Positions 1 through 4,395 of a DNA stretch of 5,378 bases are shown piece after piece. The notes under the pieces are model-generated. The model saw nothing but the letters and a program-made list of their open reading frames with translations. It ran no database searches and was not told the origin of the DNA. The stretch is from the NCBI GenBank assembly GCA_021788565.1, contig JAJYKO010000466.1:1-5378 (forward strand), read 5' to 3'. The number at the start of each line of letters is the position of its first letter. Positions within the stretch are counted from its first letter, which is position 1. This DNA comes from Chloroflexota bacterium (GTDB lineage: Bacteria > Chloroflexota > UBA6077). The position numbers were made by a program, and so were the translations under genes.

Positions 1-230
1 CAAATGCCGGGGGAGTCGTCGTGTCCTACTTCGAATGGGTGCAGGATCGGTACGGCTATTTCTGGCGAGAGAGCGAGATCCGCGAGCGACTCGAGGAGAA
101 GATGGTGACCGCCTTCCGCGACGTGGCGGGGGCATCGGAGACCTACCATGTCCCGCTGCGTATGGCCGCCTACATTCTAGGGGTTGGCCGGGTGGCCGAG
201 GCCAAAAAGCTGCGGGGGCTGTACGCCTGA
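1..230 (+). CDS. gdhA: Glutamate dehydrogenase, C-terminal part (5' truncated)
   Basis: The frame is open from the window edge (first complete codon at 3) to TGA at 228-230 and gives about 75 residues starting N-A-G-G-V-V-V-S-Y-F-E-W-V-Q. This is the signature near the C-terminal end of the NAD(P)-binding domain of Glu/Leu/Phe/Val dehydrogenases. The remainder, ending in the usual helical tail with a closely matching L-R-M-A-A-Y-I-L-G-V-x-R-V-A-E-A stretch, is typical of hexameric glutamate dehydrogenase, which interconverts glutamate with 2-oxoglutarate and ammonia in the cytoplasm. The GTG at 21 is an internal Val codon, not the start; the real start lies upstream of the window. A leucine or phenylalanine dehydrogenase is less likely because the SYFEWVQ motif favours glutamate dehydrogenase. 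Nothing suggests decay. The gene is followed after 4 bases by an inverted repeat. Confidence 0.9.
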   Translation, partial: NAGGVVVSYFEWVQDRYGYFWRESEIRERLEEKMVTAFRDVAGASETYHVPLRMAAYILGVGRVAEAKKLRGLYA

Positions 231-234
231 GCAC

Positions 235-362
235 CGGTTCGCCGGCAGGAGCCGGCTCCTACGCAAGAGGAAACGTAGGGGCCGGTTTGTGCGCCCCATG
301 GATCGTAGGAGCCGGTTTGTGCGCCCGATGGATCGCAGGGGCCGGCTCCTGCCGGCGAACCG
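235..362. repeat. Inverted-repeat element enclosing 30-bp direct repeats
   Basis: A perfect 22-bp inverted repeat has arms 235-256 and 341-362 (left arm begins CGGTTCGCCGGCAGGAGC). With one G-T wobble and one mismatch, pairing extends to 263/334. Between the arms are two near-identical 30-bp direct repeats, 274-303 and 304-333 (two differences), and the right arm begins as a third, diverged copy (334 onward). The left arm also holds the 14-bp palindrome AGGAGCCGGCTCCT (247-260). It starts 4 bases after the dehydrogenase stop, so the RNA could act as a 3' stem-loop. The structure resembles REP/MITE-like interspersed elements. No transposase is present. Confidence 0.75.
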
Positions 363-587
363 TCTTGCCTCTTGCATCTACATCCTACCCTGCTCCCAAC
401 GTTGGTGTCCACGACCTGCCCTCGCGTGACAGCCGCCCCTCCGTTCGTACTAGCCCAATTTCATACTATCGTTCATCCTCGGTTCACACCTCCTGGGGAT
501 GTACTTGCAGGCCAGGGTCGGTACTCTAGCGACGAAGGCCGGAGCTCGACGCCGGCATCAGTTTGACGCTTGATCAAGGAGGCAAGT
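363..587 (+). other. Leader region of the membrane protein-ferredoxin operon, no gene seen
   Basis: I find no convincing coding sequence here; the open frames in this stretch are repeat translations or low-complexity shadows. The promoter of the downstream operon should lie here. Only weak candidates are visible, such as GTGACA at 426-431 with TACTAG at 448-453 (16-bp spacing), or an isolated TACTAT at 464-469. None is good enough to call. A strong ribosome binding site, AAGGAGG at 576-582, ends the region 5 bases before the ATG at 588. Confidence 0.5.
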
Positions 588-1202
588 ATGACCCCGGACC
601 AGATCTCGCAAGCCGTCTCCGGTGCGCTTTCCGGCGGGGGCGAACAGCTGCTCGAAGGCACCCTGGCGGCAGTGCTACCCATCTTGTGGATGATGATGGT
701 CGCGCTACACCTCGCTCGACCATACATGCTGAACGTCGTGCAGAAGTTCTCCCTACGGTTGGGCGCGGACATCTGGTGGCTCGCCTACGTGGCGATCCGT
801 GACTTTGTGATCCTGCTAACTTTCGGGCTCAGCTTCATGTTCTTCTTCCCGGACGTGATGCAGAGCAATGATCTGCCGGTAACCGGACCTTTCGCCGCGC
901 TCTGCCTCTTTGCTGTGCTCGTAGTGAAACTGGTCCGCGACGTGGACGAGGATCCGGCGGCCTTCAGGCTAACCAGCACGCTTCTTGGTTTGGGAGCATT
1001 CCTCTATCTCCTCCCGACTCTCCTGGGCGTGCAGGCGACCCTGCTCGGGGTTAACCCGGCGATCGCCAGGGCGCTCGTATCGCAGGACAACCTCGGTCTG
1101 GCACTTGTCGCTACCTACACCTCGCTCGTAGGGGTGGGAATCCTCGGCGCCTTCGCCGCGATATATACGTTGCGCTCTACCGGCACTCCGGCAGCGCGAT
1201 AA
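588..1202 (+). CDS. Multi-pass membrane protein, paralog of the gene at 1735
   Basis: Encodes 204 aa. The ATG at 588 was chosen over an upstream TTG at 570 because AAGGAGG lies 5 bases before it and because the resulting N-terminus (M-T-P-D-Q) matches that of the downstream paralog. Hydrophobic segments lie at roughly residues 26-42, 62-87, 101-116, 128-148 and 170-196, so four or five membrane helices, with no signal peptide. A strongly conserved block in residues 39-72 contains H41, R44-P45-Y46, K53-F54, G59-A60-D61, W63-W64 and R71-D72; further shared residues are D95-L96-P97, T99-G100-P101, K114, R117-D118 and D120. I do not recognise the family. Position beside a dicluster ferredoxin suggests a membrane anchor or quinone/heme-interacting subunit of an electron-transfer complex; H41 could be a cofactor ligand. 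This is inference only. Confidence 0.85.
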   Translation: MTPDQISQAVSGALSGGGEQLLEGTLAAVLPILWMMMVALHLARPYMLNVVQKFSLRLGADIWWLAYVAIRDFVILLTFGLSFMFFFPDVMQSNDLPVTGPFAALCLFAVLVVKLVRDVDEDPAAFRLTSTLLGLGAFLYLLPTLLGVQATLLGVNPAIARALVSQDNLGLALVATYTSLVGVGILGAFAAIYTLRSTGTPAAR

Positions 1203-1207
1203 GGAGG
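1201..1207 (+). promoter_or_regulatory. Ribosome binding site overlapping the upstream stop codon
   Basis: AAGGAGG begins inside the TAA stop (1200-1202) of the first membrane protein gene and sits 5 bases before the ferredoxin ATG at 1213. The arrangement implies translational linkage of the two genes. Confidence 0.8.
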
Positions 1208-1212
1208 CACGA

Positions 1213-1731
1213 ATGGCAGGCTTCCGATTCTCCTTCGATCCCGACGAGTGCCTGAACTGCGGCGTATGCGTGGATGTTTGCCCCGCCCACTCCCTCGACA
1301 TGACTCGGCCCCAGGCTTCGGGCCCCGAGCCGGAGGACGAGGTTAGTGGCCTGCCATCCGCGAATCAATCCTGGATGATGGTCTTTCCCATTCAGATCGC
1401 ACGCTGCACCGGCTGCATGGTCTGCACCATGGAGTGCCCGCTGGGCATCGTTCACGTCGAGAAGGCGGAGGGCGATGTCCCACTGGCATCGCCGCAGGGG
1501 CTGCTTGTGCACGAGGTTCCCTACGATCCCGAGCACTGGCAGGCCCTTTCGGCCTTCACACGGGTCTCCCGTAAGGAGCGGCCCGCGGGCGACCCCTGGG
1601 GAGCCGAGCACAAGTGGCGGCCGGTGCGGCGGGACCAGACCTGGCGGGTATGGCGGACCTGGCAGACGAACGACGACACGACGAAGGTGCGGACAACCGC
1701 GAACCCCAAGACTCTCACCGAAAAGGAGTGA
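1213..1731 (+). CDS. Dicluster 4Fe-4S ferredoxin-like electron-transfer protein
   Basis: Encodes 172 aa. Two classic 4Fe-4S binding motifs are visible: C13-x2-C16-x2-C19-x3-C23-P and C65-x2-C68-x2-C71-x3-C75-P. They are separated by about 40 residues, longer than in small bacterial 2[4Fe-4S] ferredoxins. In known dicluster ferredoxins the fourth Cys of each motif ligates the opposite cluster, so two low-potential clusters are expected. A polar, Trp- and Arg-rich tail (about 85-172) has no motif I recognise and may dock to the partner membrane proteins. There is no Tat or Sec signal, so it should be cytoplasmic. It sits between two paralogous membrane protein genes with gaps of 10 and 3 bases, which strongly suggests one complex. 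Likely role: passing electrons between a soluble donor and a membrane component. The specific partner is unknown. Confidence 0.9.
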   Translation: MAGFRFSFDPDECLNCGVCVDVCPAHSLDMTRPQASGPEPEDEVSGLPSANQSWMMVFPIQIARCTGCMVCTMECPLGIVHVEKAEGDVPLASPQGLLVHEVPYDPEHWQALSAFTRVSRKERPAGDPWGAEHKWRPVRRDQTWRVWRTWQTNDDTTKVRTTANPKTLTEKE

Positions 1732-1734
1732 ACG

Positions 1735-2397
1735 ATGACACCCGATCAACTCACCAATGCGATCACTTCCGGCCTCGTCACAGGTGGACAGACGTGGATC
1801 ATCCAGACCGCGGCGGCGATGCTTCCCGCCTTCTGGATCCTTACCCTCGCGTTGCACCTGAGCCGGCCCTACATGCTCCGTATGTTGCACAAGTTCACAC
1901 TGCGCTTCGGCGCGGACATCTGGTGGCTGGCCTACGTGCTGGTGCGAGACGGCGTCATGTTGGTGACTTTCAGCCTGGGGATCATTATGTTCTACCCCAA
2001 TCTCGTGAAGGGTAGTGACCTTCCCCTGACCGGCCCACTCGCAATGTCGATTTTGCTCCTGGCCCTCGCCGTTAAGCTGACGCGCGACGCCGATGACAAC
2101 GCGACCGACTACCGCGTCACAACTGGACTGATTCTGCTCGCTGCGACGCTCTACCTGGTGCCGCAGGTGTTCGGAGTCGAGGCCGCTGACCAGGATTACC
2201 TCCGCGCGATCAGTAGCTTCCTGACCACCAGCAGCAACCTCGCGTGGGCAATGCCGCTGCTGTATGCCAGCTACGTGGTGCTGATCGGGACGGCAGGTTA
2301 TCTGTTCACGTTCGTTACGTTCCTCAAAGTGAAAGTGCCGGCCCATCGCCGGCCTGCTCGTGTTGCGGAAAGGGACGAGGCCGCGACGGCTGCGTAA
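1735..2397 (+). CDS. Multi-pass membrane protein, paralog of the gene at 588
   Basis: Encodes 220 aa and starts 3 bases after the ferredoxin stop, with AAGGAG (1723-1728) 6 bases before the ATG. It aligns without gaps to the protein at 588 over roughly the first 130 residues, beginning M-T-P-D-Q. In residues 39-72, 25 of 34 positions are identical, including H41, R44-P45-Y46, K53, R57, G59-A60-D61, W63-W64 and R71-D72. D95-L96-P97, K114 and R117-D118 are also shared. Hydrophobic segments lie near 24-42, 63-87, 101-116, 127-147 and 175-205. The C-terminus is longer and ends in a charged cytoplasmic-type tail of about 20 residues rich in Arg and Glu. Tandem duplication followed by divergence is likely, so the two proteins may form a pseudo-symmetric heterodimer around the ferredoxin. 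The family is not recognised. Confidence 0.85.
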   Translation: MTPDQLTNAITSGLVTGGQTWIIQTAAAMLPAFWILTLALHLSRPYMLRMLHKFTLRFGADIWWLAYVLVRDGVMLVTFSLGIIMFYPNLVKGSDLPLTGPLAMSILLLALAVKLTRDADDNATDYRVTTGLILLAATLYLVPQVFGVEAADQDYLRAISSFLTTSSNLAWAMPLLYASYVVLIGTAGYLFTFVTFLKVKVPAHRRPARVAERDEAATAA

Positions 2398-2433
2398 CCG
2401 CCCGGAGTGAGAGCCCCAGGATCCGAAATCAAA

Positions 2434-2469
2434 CCCCCCCGGTCTCCAAGGCCGCGGGGGCTTTGGTTG
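2434..2469 (+). terminator. Probable intrinsic terminator of the membrane protein-ferredoxin operon
   Basis: A GC-rich hairpin lies 36 bases after the last stop codon. C2434-C2438 pairs with G2456-G2460 and C2440-G2442 pairs with C2452-G2454, with one C-C mismatch and a 9-base loop. It is followed by a modestly T-rich stretch, CTTTGGTTG. The T run is short, so efficiency is uncertain. Confidence 0.55.
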
Positions 2470-2715
2470 AACACCCCCGCCGGCCTCCTCCGGCTCTAGT
2501 TGCTCGGGCGGCCTCAGTCATATCCAGCGTAACCTCTTCCTGGTCGATAGACGTTTCCCCTGTTTCGTTGGCCGAGGTGACCGCCAGGTCTTGGTGGCCT
2601 GGGCCAGGAGGCTCTTCCCGCCTGTCTTGCCTCTGGCAACGATGTCCCTACAGGTCGAACAACACCTGTCGATCGTGGGTCGAGCAGGTCAGCCCGCCGG
2701 GCTACGAGGCGGTGC
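2470..2715. other. Intergenic region without a supportable gene
   Basis: No frame on either strand gives a recognisable protein or a start with a ribosome binding site. A basic stretch on the minus strand between about 2518 and 2650 is open but not identifiable; it could be a remnant of an older gene. No tRNA, rRNA or CRISPR-like structure was seen. Confidence 0.5.
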
Positions 2716-2744
2716 TTGACAGCAGGTCTGCTTCATGATATCTA
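2716..2744 (+). promoter_or_regulatory. Sigma-70/SigA-type promoter of the arsR-methyltransferase operon
   Basis: A perfect -35 hexamer TTGACA (2716-2721) is followed after 17 bases by TATCTA (2739-2744), a reasonable -10 box. Transcription should start near 2751 and give a leader of about 35 bases before the GTG at 2787. This is the best promoter in the window and argues that the genes behind it are expressed. Confidence 0.7.
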
Positions 2745-2760
2745 TGTTGCTACATATATA
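2739..2760. promoter_or_regulatory. Palindromic operator, probable ArsR binding site
   Basis: The inverted repeat TATGT-TGCT-ACATA (2743-2756) extends outward, after one mismatch (C2742/T2757), with TAT/ATA to 2739 and 2760, so 8 of 9 pairs match. AT-rich imperfect palindromes over the core promoter are the usual operators of ArsR/SmtB repressors. This one covers the -10 box and the expected start site of the operon encoding an ArsR-family protein, so autorepression relieved by the inducer is the natural inference. Confidence 0.7.
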
Positions 2761-2776
2761 GCTGCGTCGATATAGC

Positions 2777-2782
2777 GGAGGA
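2777..2782 (+). promoter_or_regulatory. Ribosome binding site deciding the GTG start of arsR
   Basis: GGAGGA lies 4 bases before the GTG at 2787. It supports translation of the regulator from this non-ATG start, giving an N-terminus (MDSSIAALAEIFKTLAEPTR) of normal ArsR-family length before the first helices. Confidence 0.75.
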
Positions 2783-2786
2783 AGCG

Positions 2787-3161
2787 GTGGATTCTTCGAT
2801 AGCGGCACTGGCGGAAATCTTCAAGACCCTCGCCGAACCCACGCGTCTCCAAATTGTGCTGGCCCTCACTCCCGATTGAAAGTGGGTCAATCTCCTCGTC
2901 GAGGAGACCGGCTTTGCGCAGCCCCTGGTCTCTCACCACCTGAGGGTCCTGCGGGACCATGGCCTTGTTCGGGCCGAAAGGCGCGGTGCCTTCACCTACT
3001 ATTGACTGGCTGACGAGGCGGTCTGGAAGACCGTCGACGCGTGCAGGGAGTTGGCGGCCTCTCTGAGTGAGGATGGGGCACATGTTCGCCGGTATGGACC
3101 TCGCCGACAAAGTGGCCTTCATGCAGACGATGATGGGAGTCTGCATCCCCAGGATCACTGA
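2787..3161 (+). CDS. ArsR/SmtB-family regulator with two in-frame TGA codons (candidate selenoprotein)
   Basis: Starts at GTG 2787 behind GGAGGA and runs 124 codons to TGA 3159-3161 if the TGAs at 2877 (codon 31) and 3003 (codon 73) are read as amino acids. The rest is a textbook ArsR winged helix: FKTLAEPTRLQIVLAL (about 12-27), recognition region Q45-P-L-V-S-H-H-L-R-V-L-R-D (to 57), wing to F69-T-Y-Y, then L74-A-D and a final helix with C86. Residue 31 falls two positions before the first Cys of the E. coli ArsR metal site (ELCVCDLC); residue 73 replaces the common Arg in YYRLAD. No normal Cys ligands remain near position 31. Each TGA has a SECIS-like hairpin behind it, so selenocysteine is the preferred reading; the protein would be a cytoplasmic autorepressor sensing a soft metal or metalloid. 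The alternative is a pseudogene with two nonsense mutations. The last 25-30 residues are uncertain because the next ORF overlaps. Confidence 0.75.
2880..2909 (+). promoter_or_regulatory. Candidate bacterial SECIS element 1 (after TGA 2877-2879)
   Basis: A perfect 7-bp stem, TCTCCTC (2891-2897) with GAGGAGA (2901-2907), closes a GTC loop (2898-2900). Eighteen bases separate the TGA from the loop, and the first loop base is G. An alternative fold adds outer GGTC/GACC pairing (2885-2888 with 2906-2909) and a bulge. This agrees with the bacterial SECIS model as I recall it: loop 16-37 bases from UGA, G in the first two loop positions. Confidence 0.7.
3006..3035 (+). promoter_or_regulatory. Candidate bacterial SECIS element 2 (after TGA 3003-3005)
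   Basis: An 8-bp stem, GGCGGTCT (3017-3024) with AGACCGTC (3028-3035, one G-U pair), closes a GGA loop (3025-3027). Nineteen bases separate the TGA from the loop, and both of the first two loop bases are G. Distance and loop match element 1 almost exactly. Confidence 0.7.
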
Positions 3162-3267
3162 GGGGCTGGGTTCCTCCGAGCGGGAGAGGTTGCCCGAGGG
3201 TCTCCTCGGCAGGATGGCTGAAGAGATCAAGTCCTTGGTCCAGACAGTTCGAGAGGAGCAAGACTGA
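3082..3267 (+). CDS. Small Met-rich helical protein between regulator and methyltransferase
   Basis: Encodes 61 aa from ATG 3082 (M-F-A-G-M-D-L-A-D-K). Other possible starts in frame are GTG 3067, ATG 3073 and ATG 3094; none has a strong ribosome binding site, so translation may be coupled to the overlapping arsR. The protein looks real: amphipathic and probably all-helical, with a Met-rich F-M-Q-T-M-M-G-V-C-I-P segment and a final charged helix ending R-E-E-Q-D. One Cys amid Met residues would suit soft-metal contact, but I do not recognise a named family. Its stop is 16 bases before the methyltransferase ATG. It overlaps the predicted end of arsR (to 3161) in the +1 frame. An alternative is that it is a C-terminal extension of the regulator reached by frameshifting, or split off by a sequence error. 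Confidence 0.55.
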   Translation: MFAGMDLADKVAFMQTMMGVCIPRITEGLGSSERERLPEGLLGRMAEEIKSLVQTVREEQD

Positions 3268-3272
3268 CGGTT

Positions 3273-3276
3273 GGAG
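3273..3276 (+). promoter_or_regulatory. Ribosome binding site deciding the methyltransferase start
   Basis: GGAG at 3273-3276 lies 7 bases before ATG 3284. It favours this start, upstream of the in-frame TGA at 3350, over the internal ATG at 3554, which has no ribosome binding site. Confidence 0.6.
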
Positions 3277-3283
3277 AAGAGTC

Positions 3284-4141
3284 ATGAATAAAGAGACCGA
3301 CCTCAGCGAAGAGGCAATGCCAACGGGGGCTGTGTGCTCCATATCGGGCTGAGCCAGACCTGCCGCTCAGGATGAGCGGAAGCAACTAGATATCCTTTCA
3401 GGAACCCATACTCTCGCCAGCAAGCCCTCGCCGAGGGATGAGCGAGACCAGAAGCGACAGTGGTCGGGTGATTCAGATGAACCGGGCGTCGATAGAGAAG
3501 CCCTGGACCGCCAACAGGACCATTGGGGCAATACGTTCGCCCGGCAACTCGAGATGTTTGGCACCCAGCCCAGCGATCCCGCACTGGCGGCGGTCGGCCT
3601 CTTCCAGGGCCATGGGACGCTGGATGTCCTCGAACTCGGCGCGGGGCAGGGCAGGGATACCCTTTTCTTCGCACAGCACGGCCTAAGGGTCCGGGCGCTG
3701 GACTACGCAGAAGAGGCGGTCGAGACGATCACGATCAAGGCATGCGCCGTCGGGCTGTCAGAACTCGTCTGCTCTTCCCGCGCCGACGTGCGGGAGCCCT
3801 TGCCCTTCCCCGATGAGAGCTTCGATGCCTGCTACTCTCACATGCTCTTCTGCATGGCGCTGACGACCCCCGAGCTCGAAGGGCTGTCGAAGGAGGTGCG
3901 CCGGGTTCTGCGTCCGGGAGGGCTCTGTGTCTTCACCGTCCGCACGACGGACGACGCCCATTACGGGGCAGGCATAGACCGGGACGATGACATGTTCGAG
4001 GTCGGCGGCTTCATCGTCCACTTTTTCGGCCGCTCGCTAGTGGAGCATCTGACCACCGGCTACGAGCTGCTAGACCTGACGGAGTTCGAGGAGGGGGACC
4101 TGCCGCGCCGGCTGTTCCGGGTCACCATGAGGAAGGTCTGA
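3284..4141 (+). CDS. Class I SAM-dependent methyltransferase with N-terminal in-frame TGA (candidate selenoprotein)
   Basis: Read from ATG 3284 with TGA 3350-3352 as codon 23, the frame gives 285 aa ending at TGA 4139. The only start after the TGA is ATG 3554 (codon 91); it lacks a ribosome binding site and would cut off the D-H-W-G-N-T-F segment preceding the fold. SAM-binding motif I is E117-L-G-A-G-Q-G123 and the acidic residue after beta-2 is D140. P-F-P-D-E-S-F-D-A precedes S-H-M-L-F-C-M-A-L, and R-V-L-R-P-G-G-L is the usual post-motif III turn. The N-terminus carries C18-S-I-S-G-U23, a Cys-x4-Sec pair ahead of a charged linker of about 45 residues. That pair could bind a metal(loid) or serve as a redox pair. 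With an ArsR gene in the same operon, methylation of arsenic, selenium, tellurium, mercury or a similar element is a reasonable inference; the substrate is not shown by sequence. A non-recoded 195-aa protein from 3554 is the fallback. Confidence 0.75.
3353..3379 (+). promoter_or_regulatory. Candidate bacterial SECIS element 3 (after TGA 3350-3352)
   Basis: A perfect 6-bp GC-rich stem, CCGCTC (3363-3368) with GAGCGG (3374-3379), closes the loop AGGAT (3369-3373). Sixteen bases separate the TGA from the loop, and G is the second loop base. The loop starts AGG, as I recall the E. coli fdhF SECIS loop doing. A weaker CCTG/CAGG pairing (3359-3362 with 3368-3371) competes. Confidence 0.7.
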
Positions 4142-4257
4142 GGGACGCGCGATCACGTTCGTTGATCAGAAGTACCTTCCGCGGGCATGACGGGCCGAGG
4201 GAGGCTGCCCCGTTTTCATTCGCGGTTGGTTTCCCAGAGGGGCATGGGCAATTCTCT
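4142..4257. other. Convergent intergenic stretch, nothing recognised
   Basis: Between the methyltransferase stop and the palindromic repeat I see no gene, clear terminator or operator. GATCA occurs at 4151 and at 4164 as a short chance-level repeat. Confidence 0.4.
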
Positions 4258-4342
4258 CGAAAGCGGGAATCCAGAGCCCCGGCGTACTACGTGGATCCCC
4301 GCTTTCGCGGGGATGACGATGGGTAGAGAGGGGATGACGATG
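4258..4342. repeat. Palindromic interspersed repeat with short direct repeats, between convergent genes
   Basis: Arms 4258-4273 (CGAAAGCGGGAATCCA) and 4292-4307 (TGGATCCCCGCTTTCG) pair at 15 of 16 positions around an 18-base loop. An alternative tight hairpin inside the right half pairs 4295-4302 with 4307-4314 around TTTC. After it, GGGGATGACGATG occurs twice (4309-4321 and 4330-4342, 21-base period). Repeats built on CGCGAAAGCGGG-type cores followed by ATGACG occur in many copies in a range of bacterial genomes. Lying between the convergent methyltransferase and response regulator genes, it could serve as a two-way transcription barrier. Confidence 0.7.
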
Positions 4343-4371
4343 CGTCCCACCGCGGCCTCAGCTTAGCTAGC

Positions 4372-4395
4372 CTGCTGTCACCCACCCTACAGCAG
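4372..4395 (-). terminator. Hairpin over the response regulator stop codon, possible terminator
   Basis: CTGCTGT (4372-4378) and ACAGCAG (4389-4395) form a perfect 7-bp stem with a 10-base loop, overlapping the minus-strand stop codon at 4387-4389. There is no T run after it on the minus strand, so a terminator role is weakly supported; it may simply protect the 3' end. Confidence 0.3.

Noticed and set aside
235..362. CRISPR array
   Set aside because: The 30-bp units are directly adjacent with no spacers between them, and there are only two clear copies.
170..429. Open frames on both strands across the repeat region, with repeated GAG/RSR-like peptides
   Set aside because: The peptide repeats are just the translation of the 30-bp DNA repeats; no ribosome binding site or known protein.
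1177..2346. Long minus-strand open frame of 389 codons
   Set aside because: Antisense shadow of the ferredoxin and membrane protein genes in high-GC DNA; composition rich in Arg, Gly and His with no recognisable domain.
2518..2650. Minus-strand basic stretch that might be a transposase remnant
   Set aside because: No catalytic motif, terminal repeats or start; too short to identify.
2244..2738. Plus-strand open frame running out of the second membrane protein gene
   Set aside because: Begins inside a real gene in another frame, continues through the terminator and low-complexity sequence; no domain.
2787..3161. arsR as a plain pseudogene with two nonsense mutations
   Set aside because: Possible, since codon 73 is usually Arg and CGA to TGA is one step. 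But both stops are TGA with SECIS-like hairpins, the following gene shows the same pattern, and promoter, operator and frame are intact. Kept only as the alternative.
2877..3352. TGA read as Trp (alternative genetic code)
   Set aside because: Several genes in the window end in TGA at natural C-termini (230, 1731, 4141, 5013) and Trp is encoded by TGG throughout.
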